Shown here one piece after another: positions 50,455 to 61,363 of a stretch of 64,000 nt of DNA; positions within the stretch are counted from its first letter, which is position 1; each line of letters opens with the position of its first letter. This DNA comes from Cephalotrichum gorgonifer (taxonomy: Eukaryota > Ascomycota > Sordariomycetes > Microascales > Microascaceae). The translations under genes were made by a program, and so were the position numbers. Where the stretch lies: assembly GCA_900312665.1 (NCBI GenBank), contig ONZQ02000009.1:914420-978419 (forward strand), written 5' to 3'. A model generated the notes under the pieces. That model was not told where the DNA came from, ran no database searches, and saw only the letters and a list, made by a program, of their open reading frames with translations.

Positions 50455-52345
50455 CTACGATACGGGGAATTGGGTCGATTTATTGACCGGGAGTTCGTCC
50501 ATATGTGATACTACGTCTATTAACAGGTATCTAAGTTCGTTGAAGCCATGGTAATCCAGTCTGGAACTTGTATATTTGACGGATGTATAACATAACCTAG
50601 TACGCGACGCCCGCCGACCAACTCCGAATCCCTCCTGTCCTCTTTCGAGTTCTTGTTTTCTAATGTGCAAAATGAGCTCTGCACGGGACGTATCTTGACT
50701 GACATGGCTTGCTTTCGACCCCTCCTCCGCCTGTATCTCCGTCTCCGCGAGTATCCCTAACGCCGAGTTCACGACTACTACACTAGCTAGCTTCTCCATA
50801 CTCGCCTCGGTATCCAGCAGACCAAAAAGGCTGATATTTGCACGTAACGCCAAGTTGGACGGATCCCGAATCTCTGTCGCAGCTAGGCTGTCGATGCCTG
50901 CCGTAGGCAGCCGCCGACTTGGTCGAGCTGAGTCCCAACGGGTCGACCAACAGCACGCCGGCCACAGCAATGCCGATCGCCTGGGCGGCGAGAGTCAGAG
51001 TTTCGTCTCGCCCACTGGGACCGACGGAAATGCGGTCATTGAAGTCGTCGTGGAGCGCGGTCAAGACCCTGTGAAGCCCAACCGCCAGCCCCGTGGCCGT
51101 AGTCGCCCTGTGTGTCATCCTCCGGATGGCGTTAAGTGCCACCAGCACCTCTTTATAATTAGCGAGACGCACCCGTGGTTATGACGCCGTGGCAAAGGCA
51201 TCTTGGACGTCTCCTGGCGCTTTATGGCTGCCATAGCCACTAGATCGAACAGCCAACGAAGCCAGCACCGGAAAGGGGGACTTGGGCACCCCTATTCCGC
51301 ACCGAGCTTTCCCTTGGGGGTCTTGAGGAACATTGGATCAAGGAGGATCAGGGATTCGTGCTCCGTGATGCCGACGACCTTATTGTGCACCATAATGCTG
51401 GTGGCTGAGATGATATGCTGGCTGGGGATTGGTTTTCCCTTGCCCGTGACCTTATCGAGAGAAGCTCTGGCCTTGACCTAAGGAAGATCTATAGCTACTA
51501 GGAGACAGTAGGACGGATATAGGTGCAGTTAGTCTCATCGAAAAACAACTTCAACCCTCAGTGGTTGTCCCTGGAGCGATGATGGTATACTACCACCCGT
51601 GTTAGGTTTTTTTGAACGTAGCAACATATATCCCAGCACCCAGCTCAAGGATCTTCTGGCTGGGGTTACGTGTCCAAGGCATTAGAGGACGTGTAGGAGC
51701 TACTACGGGCACGCCCGATCATACCAAATCATCACGTCCAGTCCTGTCTCATACAGCACCGCGAGCAAGCCATCTTCAGAAGGCACCTCGACACGGGACC
51801 GCCACTCAGACAGGATATCTGACAGGTCCCGGTGGTGTTTCTGACCGATTGTCACCTCTAGATTGCTTGATGTGCTATAGAAGTGGTAGAGCCACTCCTG
51901 GAGACTCCATCCTCGAATACCCGGCGCCCGTTCGAGGCGGGTAAAGGGATGTAGAACTGAGTCGGCCCACCCGGCTTGTTTTCGAGCTGCGAGCAACTGT
52001 GATTGATGCAACGTAGCGCAGACTAGTGACACTAGAATCAACTCGTCTGGCTGGTTGAACATGTGCTCGAGAATTAGTTGGTATACACAATCTCTATTTT
52101 GATGCCATAGCCGTCTTCGAGAATGCGTAGAGCTGTGTTGATAGATAACGTTGCGAAGCGATGAGCCCATGACGCAAGGCGCTGTATCGAACTCGTCGCG
52201 AAATTTGACCGGCATCTAAACTCATCATAACTCGAGAGGCGGCCTCAGTCGCCATTGCCACATATGCAGCTGCAGGAAGGACTGCATCTTCAAACAGAAT
52301 GAACATGTAATCAGACCCATGATTAGTAGGTGTAAGAGTATCTCC
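50455..52345 (-). pseudogene. Relic of a polyketide synthase (dehydratase and carrier-domain remnants)
   Basis: On the minus strand, 52345 to about 52230 reads like the start of a PKS dehydratase domain (DAVLPAAAYVAMATEAA). Further along, about 50960-50905 reads like the linker before an acyl-carrier domain (VLLVDPLGLSSTKSAAAYG), and 50903-50868 reads like its phosphopantetheine site (GIDSLAATEIR). The Ser in IDSL is the usual attachment residue. The order is that of a reducing PKS. The frame is broken several times, and the distance from dehydratase to carrier (about 1.4 kb) is far below the 4 kb or so of an intact gene, so internal parts are gone. At 50895-50902 a directly repeated GGCA (minus strand) breaks the frame just before the carrier site. 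It cannot encode a working enzyme. Confidence 0.65.
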
Positions 52346-53575
52346 GACTATACCTTGAAGATTCGAGTCGCAGGGACTTGTCTGCCAGGATCTCTTTGCA
52401 TTCTCTTCATTTCCTTGGTTATTTCACTCTATTACTTCTTCACATAGATATAAATATATTCATTTTCTCTACTTCCGTTCCTTTACCCCCCTTTTTATTC
52501 CCCTTTTCTCGCCCATGCAAATACTCGAAGCATTAATTCGAAAGGCATGTTCCTTAAGCTTGGCGTAATTACTCACCGCATTGTCTAACATCATATTTGC
52601 AAGAAGCAGACTCCAAATGGCACACGCAACAGACAATTACAGGCGGCCATGTCCCGTCACAATGCGGTGGAAATATTATGCGCTGCTCCTCTTCTTTTGT
52701 TCCCACTCTAATAGCACTTGCCTCGCCGATTCCGGATTTGCAGGTCCGAGATGACACACCGCCTTCCCGGCCCCGCCTTCCGGCCCCACTAAGCCGAGAG
52801 ACCGGACGAATGAAGCCGATCTTCCCCGGACGTCCATTGTTGTAAGAGTTTCCACCGAGACTTCTCCGCTCATGCGTATGTATCCACAGAACCCAAATAT
52901 GGGCCTCTAGACAACCAGAAGTTGTCTAATCTCGCTGCTAATGGCCGTCCCCTTGGGTCTCGCGCATCCTTTCACGTCCCGGCGGCCGCGTCTCTGTCAA
53001 GATCAAGGGAGCTACACCCTTCCTCCGTTTTTCATGGCTCCATGAGAGACTGATGGAAAAGGTGAATAGAGTCTTTCCGCACCAGGTCGATCATTCCCAG
53101 CAGCCCCGTCATGGAATTCCTGAGTGCCAAAGCCTATTGGGATAAGGAGACCTACCTACTCCGCGATTGCCTGGCTGGCCGCCGCTGATCTCCATAGCCT
53201 GTACGCATGGCTGCTAACGGAATGTTTTCCAGGCATCCCATACAACCCCCCGGGAAAAAAAGCGGTGAGGGCGCTCCCTGGTGGTGCGCGGTTACGATGT
53301 GGTGGCCGAGATGAAGCAGGCGGCGTGCTGACCAGAGCACCGGGTCGAGACACAACGCGCCACTTCCGGTTTTAGAAAGCCGAGTTAGTTACACAGGTTG
53401 GTCGTTGTGGCGACGCCAAAGGCGCCGTCATTCTTGGAAACGTGATTAACTCCGTGGTGCCTCAAATGGACTGATTCGTGCGGATGAGAAAGTTACGGTA
53501 TGTGTTGCGTCTGCTTCTTGGCCGAAGGACCTCTTCGACAATCTCCCGTTACTTTACTGGATTTGGCGTCCGTTT

Positions 53576-53577
<2 letters not shown>

Positions 53578-53607
<30 letters not shown>
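53578..53607 (+). repeat. Poly(T) tract, about 30 bases
   Basis: A near-perfect T run followed by CTTTTTCTTTTTT. It reads as poly(A) on the minus strand and could be slippage or the tail of an old retro-insertion. No coding sequence is recognisable beside it. Confidence 0.8.
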
Positions 53608-54382
53608 CTTTTTCTTTTTTGGCAACGTGTGTTGTTGGTTATCCTACGAGCTACCTAGTTCTGCCGAGGATAGATCTTGAAGTTCTCTCCACAGCAATAT
53701 TCGCACCTGGTCCAAGCTCCGAGTGGAGCTCTGTCTGGAATGCCAGCCCCGGCTCCGTGCGACAGTCCCTGGAGACCTCCAGCTGTGCTTCTCCATTAGC
53801 AGAAGTTTATACTGGAGGGCCTGCCACAAATCAAAGGCCGGTACATATATAGACCGGAGTACAATACGACCGAGTCTACTTGTACGAGTAGGCGAGTACA
53901 ATGCATAGGTATCATGACTTTCAAAGGATGGCGGGTAAATATTTCTTTTGGGTGGGTGTCTTCATCTTTTCTCAAGGTCACTGCAATGTACTCATCAGAT
54001 CCCAACTGCGGGGCCTCCACAGGATGACCCATTGACCTCGGGCACCACCGCTTCTAGCTGTACTTGCATCTACTAACATGCCGACATGCGGCTTAGCGTG
54101 CTGGGGAAATGGGACAGGACAGGACTACCTCTGCCATACTTTACTGTCTTACTTGTGCAAGATTCCTGCTGCAGGTACTTGAAGGGGCGAATGAAGGCAT
54201 GGGGCCCCGCCAATAAGATTTCGCTGATGGGCCGATATCGCCACTCCGCGTGCGACATGATTGGCCCGCGGTAACATTTTCACCCATTACCCCACATTCA
54301 CCTGCCCACCGGCAAAAAAAAAGAAGCTAGAAAAACCCTTCCTCTTGTCCTGGTCGCCGCTCGCCGGTGGGAAAATACCGGC

Positions 54383-54389
54383 TGAGTCA
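54383..54389 (+). promoter_or_regulatory. CPC1/Gcn4 site upstream of ILV2
   Basis: TGAGTCA, a perfect Gcn4/CPC1 core (TGASTCA), 262 bp before the ILV2 start codon. Branched-chain synthesis genes are standard targets of general amino-acid control. Confidence 0.6.
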
Positions 54390-54472
54390 CCCGATTTTGT
54401 TCACAAACTCCCCAAACTCCGACTTTTTGACGAGGGCCGATCAGTACCTACCTACCCTTGCCTCGATCTCGG

Positions 54473-54479
54473 TGACTCA
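54473..54479 (+). promoter_or_regulatory. Second CPC1/Gcn4 site upstream of ILV2
   Basis: TGACTCA, again a perfect core, 172 bp before the start codon. Two sites within 100 bp make regulation by cross-pathway control likely. Confidence 0.65.
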
Positions 54480-54650
54480 AGTCAATTCGGAGAGTCATTG
54501 ACGACAAATCCCAGAGGAAGACATCGACTCTTCACCTGCGGCCTACCTCTCTCCCTCACGCGTTATCCCTCCACCACCAACCATTCTCCTTTATCCCTTC
54601 TCTTCTTTCCTCCCCGCCGTTCAGAAAGAAACCTCTCCACTCCGCCCATC

Positions 54651-57127
54651 ATGCTCCGAAGTCGCCATGCTGCCACCGCCCTGCGGGCTGTCGCCCGCCC
54701 CGCGACGTCTCGATCCCTCACCACGTCCGCCGCCGTAGCGGCCGTATCAGCCCCCAGGAATTTGTCCACGAGCACGAGGAAAAATACCACTGCGGCGTCG
54801 TCAAATGCCCCGTAAGTCACCTTAGCGAGGCGGGTTGGGTGGAAGTTGGGGGCGGCCCACCGCCAATTGGCCAACATCGCATCTCGTACTAACGGGCCCG
54901 TGTTCAATACAGACAAACCAGGCCGAATCCTAGCCCTGCCTTCAATGCCGAGACGAAAGACAAGAGCCATGTCCAGCCCCTCGTTAACCCCCGCCAGGGC
55001 GAAATGGATGAGTCGTAGGTTTTACACCGCCACATATCATCTTCTCCTCGACGGAGCTTTTACCTGACGCGGCACAATTCTAGGTTCATTGGCATGACTG
55101 GTGGAGAGATCTTCCACGAGATGATGCTAAGACATAACGTCAAGCATGTCTGTAAGTCTCGCGTCTCCCGAAAATAGTCTTTAGCGGGCCTACTGTTTCT
55201 CTCACCTGGAGTCAATCCCGAAGCTGACTGGGCCACCACCCCTGGATAATAGTCGGTTACCCCGGAGGCGCCATTCTCCCCGTTTTCGATGCCATCTACA
55301 ACTCGAAGCACTTCGACTTCATCCTCCCCAAGCACGAGCAGGGTGCCGGCCACATGGCTGAGGGCTACGCCAGAGCGAGTGGCAGGCCTGGTGTTGTCCT
55401 CGTCACATCCGGACCCGGAGCGACCAACGTCATCACGCCCATGCAGGATGCCCTCTCCGACGGAACCCCCATGGTCGTCTTCACCGGACAGGTCGTCACC
55501 AACGCCATCGGCAGCGACGCCTTCCAGGAGGCCGACGTCGTGGGTATCTCCAGGGCCTGCACGAAGTGGAACGTGATGGTCAAGTCCGTTGCCGAGCTCC
55601 CCCGCCGAATCAACGAGGCTTTCGAGATCGCCACCAGCGGCAGGCCCGGCCCCGTCCTCGTCGACCTTCCCAAGGACGTGACGGCGGCCGTCCTGCGGAA
55701 TGCCATCCCCACCGAGAGCTCCATCCCGTACCTCAGCGCCGCTGCGAAGTCGGCCATGGAGGTCACCCGCCAGCAGCTCGCGGCGTCGATCAAGCGCGCG
55801 TCGGCCCTCGTCAACAAGGCCAAGCAGCCCATCATCTATGCCGGCCAGGGAGTCGTCCTCTCGGAGGGCGGTCCCGAGGCTCTGAAGGAGCTCGCGGAGA
55901 AGGCCAACATCCCCGTCACGACCACTCTCCAGGGCCTTGGCGCGTTCGACGAGCTTGACGACAAGTCCCTGCACATGCTCGGCATGCACGGCGCGGCGTA
56001 CGCCAACATGGCCATGCAGGAGGCCGATCTCATCATCGCCCTCGGCGCGCGGTTCGACGACCGTGTCACCCTCAGCGTCGGCAAGTTCGCGCCCGGCGCC
56101 AAGGCGGCGGCGGCGGAGGGCCGCGGAGGCATCATCCACTTCGACATTCTGCCCAAGAACATCAACAAGGTTGTGCAGGCCACCGAGGCTGTCGAGGGCG
56201 ACGTCACGGTCAACCTCCGGGAGATGATCCCGCAGGTGGAGGAGAGGTCCCGGGAGGACCGGAGCGCGTGGTTCAACAAGATCAACGAGTGGAAGAAGAA
56301 GTGGCCGATGTCGGACTACGAGAAGTCGGAGCGGGCGGGGCTGATCAAGCCGCAGGCGGTCATCGAGGAGCTCAGCAACCTGACGGCGGACAGGAAGGAC
56401 AACACGTACATCTCGACGGGCGTGGGTCAGCACCAGATGTGGACGGCGCAGCACTTCCGGTGGAGGCACCCCCGGACGATGATCACGTCGGGCGGCCTCG
56501 GCACGATGGGCTTCGGTCTCCCGGCGGCGATCGGCGCCAAGGTGGCGCGGCCGGAGGCGCTGGTCATCGACATCGACGGCGACGCCTCGTTCAACATGAC
56601 GCTGACGGAGATGTCGACTGCGGCGCAGTTCAACATCGGGGTCAAGATCATCGTGCTGAACAACGAGGAGCAGGGCATGGTGACGCAGTGGCAGAACCTC
56701 TTCTACGAGGACCGCTACGCGCACACGCACCAGAAGAACCCCAACTTCATGAAGCTCGCCGACTCGATGGGCATCCAGGCCAGGAAGTGCACGCGGCCGG
56801 ACGACGTCAGGGACAGCCTGAAGTGGCTGATCGACTCGGACGGCCCGGCGTTCCTGGAGATTGTGACGGACAAGAAGGTGCCGGTCCTGCCGATGGTGCC
56901 GGCCGGTGCCGGTCTCCACGAGTTCCTGACGTGGGATGGTGGTAAGTTTTTTTCTTTTCTTTTCTTCCGGTTACCTTGTTTTTTTACCTTGTCTTCACCG
57001 GCTCTCTCCCGATGAGGTTGTTGATGTGTGTTGCGTGCGGATTTTTACTAACGAGTGTCGAACTATAGTGAAGGATAAGGCGAGGCGCGAGCTGATGAAG
57101 CAGCGGACTTGCGGACTACACAGCTAG
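54651..57127 (+). CDS. ILV2: Acetolactate (acetohydroxyacid) synthase, catalytic subunit
   Basis: Five exons: 54651-54811, 54913-55014, 55084-55151, 55253-56941 and 57069-57127, with introns of 101, 69, 101 and 127 bp. The product is 692 residues. The N-terminus is rich in Arg, Ser and Ala without acids (a mitochondrial transit peptide). The ThDP-activating Glu lies in KHEQGAGHMAEG, and the ThDP/Mg motif is IDGDASFNM...NN. It condenses pyruvate to acetolactate, or pyruvate and 2-oxobutyrate to acetohydroxybutyrate, the first common step of valine, leucine and isoleucine synthesis in mitochondria. The end RTCGLHS is the usual family C-terminus and is reached only through the last intron. Residue 192, in GQVVTNAIG, is Val where the yeast enzyme has Pro192, a residue of the sulfonylurea site. 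Trp590, the other main herbicide-contact residue, is kept. Confidence 0.97.
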
Positions 57128-58082
57128 ATTCCCCTCCCTTCCGAAATGAGGAAGAAGGGGGAAAGTTGGGAGAGCGATTTATGGGGATGGGGTGAACGAA
57201 CAAACTTAAATGACGCACCTGGTGTAACGAGACAGGGTGGTTGGGGTGGTTGTGTGAAGCTGTTGAAGAGGTTTTTGTAACTAACTTGTCAGACGGGCGA
57301 CTTGGTCTTTTTTTTCTCTTTGCTTGCATTTTTACGGCTGGGGACTTTTGTCCGCCAAAAAGTTGGAGGAGGGGGAGGAGGATGCGGTGGTTCTTATGTA
57401 GGAATGGGCGGGCTTCGGCTATCAGCGGGCGGATGCGGAGTGTTGATAAGAGAGTGAGAGTGAGAGGTAGGGTGGAGGAGTAATATATCACGAAAGGGAA
57501 TCTAAGAAGACACTTTTGGCTCCTTCAATAATCGTTCTTTTGGGGCTTGCTCATCTGTTTGCAGTTTGGCTCCTATAGCGTTTTTTGGTTGTGAGGTCGC
57601 CACATCGTGAGATTATTAAAGTCGATAGTTAGTCAAAGTGTGGAGTGGGGCAATACGGGTATCGTGGGTTTAAGACCAAGGAGGAATCGCTTCAATGCTC
57701 CACGATCCACACCCCACGCTCCATTTTTTGATGACTTCAGTGCTTGGAGCTAGCTGTTATATTTTCCTTGCTTATTCGTGAAGGCATGGGTTGGCCATGC
57801 TAGTACTTGTACTTAGTCGCACTCGTAGGTGCCTCTATATATTCCTCTACCCCGCTCTCACACTCGCTCTCGCTCTGGCTCTCATCCTAGCTCTGGTTCC
57901 GGAAGCAAAGGAGCACTACCCCCGTGCTGTCCTTCCTTGTGGGAGGTGAGGTACTCGTATCTACCCCTCATCCGCCGATCCCATCCCTCCACTCACCCAT
58001 TCCCGTATACCTCACCCAATCCATACCCCTATACCCTCGTACCCTCACATAACTCGTAATCATACAACCCCCGCGCACCCCG
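57128..58082. other. Intergenic after ILV2
   Basis: 3' flank of ILV2. A TACTTGTA motif lies at 57804-57811 and a CTCTCGCTCT-type microsatellite near 57850-57895. No gene seen. Confidence 0.5.
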
Positions 58083-58343
58083 TCAGCCCCCCAGCCTCGT
58101 CCCCGTCCGCAAAGGACCTGCCCGCAGCCCGCGCGCGAGGTCCGACGGCTCGTCGATGCTAGACTGCGACTCTGTCCGCGAGTCCGGCTGCGACTCCGTC
58201 TGCGACTCGTCGCTGTCTCCTCCGCCGCCTCCGAACCCGACGCTGGCGTCCTCACGGTTTAAGGTGGGCGGGCGGCGCCCGACTTTAGTCTCTGTACGGC
58301 GCCGATTCCGGGGTTGCATGGTTATATCCTCATCCATATTCAT
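58083..58343 (-). CDS. Possible small acidic hydrophilic protein, 86 residues
   Basis: An ATG-started frame on the minus strand. It begins MNMDEDITMQPRNRRRTE; the middle is rich in Gly, Ser, Asp and Gln (GFGGGGGDSDESQTES). Third codon positions are GC-rich, as in the other genes of the window, and the leader before it is pyrimidine-rich. There is no membrane segment or known motif. I do not recognise a family. The frame could also be chance in GC-rich DNA. Confidence 0.4.
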   Translation of the reverse strand: MNMDEDITMQPRNRRRTETKVGRRPPTLNREDASVGFGGGGGDSDESQTESQPDSRTESQSSIDEPSDLARGLRAGPLRTGTRLGG

Positions 58344-61045
58344 TCTGTCTCCTCCTTGGGCCTATTATTTTTTTATTCTGGTTCCTTCAAGGTATTCTTT
58401 CCAAGGGGCTATCTGTCAAGGCTGCTGTAGTTGTAGTTGCTATTTGCGGAGCTTATCGTTCGTGGGTTGGCTGGCGGTGGTGAAACACGGTCGTCTGTGG
58501 TGGGGTTCTCCTTGCTAGAGTGTTTCGGTATGGTTATGGGCGCGAGGGCTTTATGGGGCGGCGTGGAGGTTGACATTTATACCGATCGTCACTTCTGGGG
58601 GGATAAACTTAAAAAGGAAAAGAAAGAGAAAGAGAAGAGGAATAAGGAGTCTGAGGGTATGTGTGTGAAAGATGGTAGAAGAAAGAGCTAGGTGGACATG
58701 TTTGGACCGTTTGTCCCGTCTTGGTGAATCATGCGCCGAGGACTGTGATGATGAATGAGTCGAGGTGTATGCTCGAAAGAGACAAAGGGCGTATAATGAG
58801 CCAAAGAGATGTCGTCGCGCATCAGAGTTATTAATCGAAACGTCGAACAATGGAAGCCGGTATTCGAAGCTGTAGCTAAGGAGCGGGAGGATTCGAGATT
58901 TGGAGGTTGCAGGAGGGGAAAATCGGGGTCCGGGGCGATGCGAATAGGTTTCCTTTGTTCTCTCGGTATAGCAGTGGCAAAGTTGGTGTGTTGGCTCGGA
59001 GCTTCTTACTATTCACGGAGGCTGGGGGACGAAGGAGGGGGGGAGGGTAAGACGAGTAGCAGGAAGGCGCTTAATTCCAGAGGTTTGGTGGTTGGTGGTT
59101 TCGTCTTTTGGTGTGTGACCCAAGAAAGAGGGAAGAGGGGTTGTGAGTGGCGGTTGCCTGTGTGCCTGCGTTGCTCCTGCTGTTCTCTCTCTGCACGGGG
59201 TTTCTCGCCTGCATGCACGGCAGTTACACGCCAAAATCAGAGCCAAAACAGAAGCTGCAGCTGTGGACTCGGAACGGAAGAGCAAAGCGGGCGTGGTGTC
59301 TATTCCTCATTGACAAAGAGGGGTCATTCGCGATTTTAGGTTGGCGGCGGGGAGATGGATATTATAGATATGGAGATGGTTACGGATACAGATACGTTGC
59401 CCTCTTCTGCCTGTTCCCACGCCCGTGTTTCAAAGGATTACATTCCCCGTTTGGGGTTGGCAAAGGGTAACTTTTCCGAGCGCCTATTATGACTTTGAGG
59501 CTTCCATTCAAGGCTGCAGCCCACGTGTAGGAGGTGATGGGGGGAAGCGAACCTTAAAGGGGGGGGTAGCTACGAGGTAGCTGGACGACAACGCGGGGTT
59601 GAGGCTGGGTCGGTCACACGCGTCCTACCATTCAGCATTCAGCAGCATGTAATACTAGCCAGCCCCAAAACGGTCACAACATAGTAATACACCATTACGG
59701 GTGGCACTAATACCATTGCCCGATACTTGCACATCTCAGCCCTGTCGCATGCCCCCCCCCCCCCGGGTTACTGAAGCCTCAGGAATAATAATACGAGTAC
59801 GTATACTCTGTACGAGTAATGGGATCTGCGGGTGATCTGCGGCGGAAAACAGAGGAATACGAGTAGCAGAAGAAAGTAAGAAATCAAGAAAAAAAGTGTG
59901 GAGATCTGATGGGGATCACCGCCAGGTTCCACACCGACGTGCGGGAAGGGACGCGGGTTATGACGTTTTACTGGGGGTTCTGGCATGTGTCAAACAGGGT
60001 GTTGGAAATTGGAATGTTCGATCATGATGTATGGACCTTACGAGTAGGGTATAAAGGGACTGACTACCTCCATCTCTCCCCCATCATCTGGGTCTGGCTC
60101 AGTAGGCCTTTTTTTCTTTTTCGTTTTTCCACCGATCGCACCATGGAACCTTCCCTTGCACCGGGGCGTGTTGCTTCGACCCCGGCTGGGGAAAAAAAGA
60201 GTGTACTCGAAGAAGTGCTTGGTGGTTTCAGGGCCGGCCCAGCGGAATATTCCGAGGACAGTGGATGCCGGCACTTCGAGACCCGGCAAGCGCCGTTCCG
60301 GCCCCAGCCCTGCCCCGTCCCAGCCCCGAGAGGTCTTCCGCACCGAGAAGGGCGGAAATCTCCTATTTCGTCTGAGTGAACCGGGTTACCACACACGCCT
60401 ACACCGACACCCGTCACAGTCCTGCCTTCGCACGTTCGGCCCACCCTCGTAATCCCGGCGAGGCCGGAGCGGAACAGGAGGTTTATCCGGAAGAAGAGAA
60501 AGAGGTCTATTTTTGGCCGACATTTGCCACTGCCAGCCGCAGGGTATCAAAAAGCATAAAAATATATATCGACAAAGAACGAGAGGGTTAAAAGTTTTGC
60601 CCCCTCCCCCCCCAAACCCACCCTCTAGCGTTTCCCACAGCATCGAGATCCGGAGGGCTGGGGGAAAGAAGAGAAAAAGAAGGAGGATATTAAGTGGGAG
60701 AATGTGAGTAAAAGATAAAGATGGGGAAGAACGGAGTTGAAAGGTGATCGAGATTATGAGAAACCCCGGGCCGCTCTTCCCCCTTCCTCCCTTGAGGAGA
60801 AAATATGCCCTCGCGATGAGGACACAAGGGGCAAGGGAGGGAAAGAGAAGAAGAAAAAAAAGTCGTCATGCTTCCTCGAATCGTAAGTCCGGACCACCCT
60901 GCACCACCCAGTTTGGCGCCTAACACCAACACCAACACGCCCGGCGAACACCAAGCCGTTACCTCCCCTCGTTCCCCTCTTCCACACCTGTCGTCCTGGT
61001 TTCGGAGTGAAAAAGGCTTCGTCAACAACACAACATCCCTCACCC
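58344..61045. other. 2.7-kb gene-free stretch
   Basis: No gene supported. A C run lies at about 59751-59764 and TACGAGTA motifs at 59792-59799 and 59811-59818. One frame at 59147-59470 has a hydrophobic start, but its remainder is not gene-like. Confidence 0.45.
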
Positions 61046-61363
61046 TCACTCGCCGGGGTTAGCGCACTTCCCACCCCACGTCAGCTTCCAGCACACCTTC
61101 CTCGAGTCCATCAGCGCGCAGATGCCCGTCCCGCAGTCCGCGCTCGTCCGGCACCGGTCTGCTCCGCCCTCGAGCGCGTCCATGCGGGTGGAGATGCAGT
61201 AGTTCCCGGGCTTCCCGACGAAGGTGGTGTCCTTGAACGGCGCGCACGTGTAGGCCCTGTCGCCGGCGATCCACAGCGTGTTGTTGGGGATGTCGGACGA
61301 GCAGCGCGCGGCTTCCTGGGCGCCCACGAGGGCGAGGAGGGTGGTGAGGGCTAGGAGGCGCAT
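61046..61363 (-). CDS. Small secreted cysteine-rich protein, 105 residues
   Basis: Single exon on the minus strand from ATG at 61363 to TGA at 61048-61046. Residues 1 to about 15 (MRLLALTTLLALVGA) form a clear signal peptide ending in a good cleavage context. The mature part is about 88 residues with eight Cys, enough for four disulfides, and no membrane segment or GPI signal. I do not recognise a family. Such proteins are exported and may act in the cell wall or in contact with other organisms. It stands alone in a gene-poor, motif-rich region. The codons are GC-rich and the stop is well placed, so I think the frame is real. Confidence 0.75.
   Translation of the reverse strand: MRLLALTTLLALVGAQEAARCSSDIPNNTLWIAGDRAYTCAPFKDTTFVGKPGNYCISTRMDALEGGADRCRTSADCGTGICALMDSRKVCWKLTWGGKCANPGE

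Larger units (their letters stand above)
52346..54650. other. Non-coding stretch upstream of ILV2
   Basis: No gene seen. It holds a poly(T) tract of about 30 bases at 53578-53607, an overlapping TACTTGTA/TACGAGTA pair at 53877-53890, and the ILV2 promoter. Confidence 0.5.

Noticed and set aside
55060..56919. 619-residue open frame on the minus strand
   Set aside because: Fully antisense to ILV2 exon 4. Its Arg/Asp/His-rich text is the mirror of GC-rich codons; no family match or splice logic.
59147..59470. 107-residue plus-strand frame with a hydrophobic, signal-like start
   Set aside because: The part after the hydrophobic stretch is low-complexity and derives from a GGATAYAGAT-like simple repeat; no supporting context.
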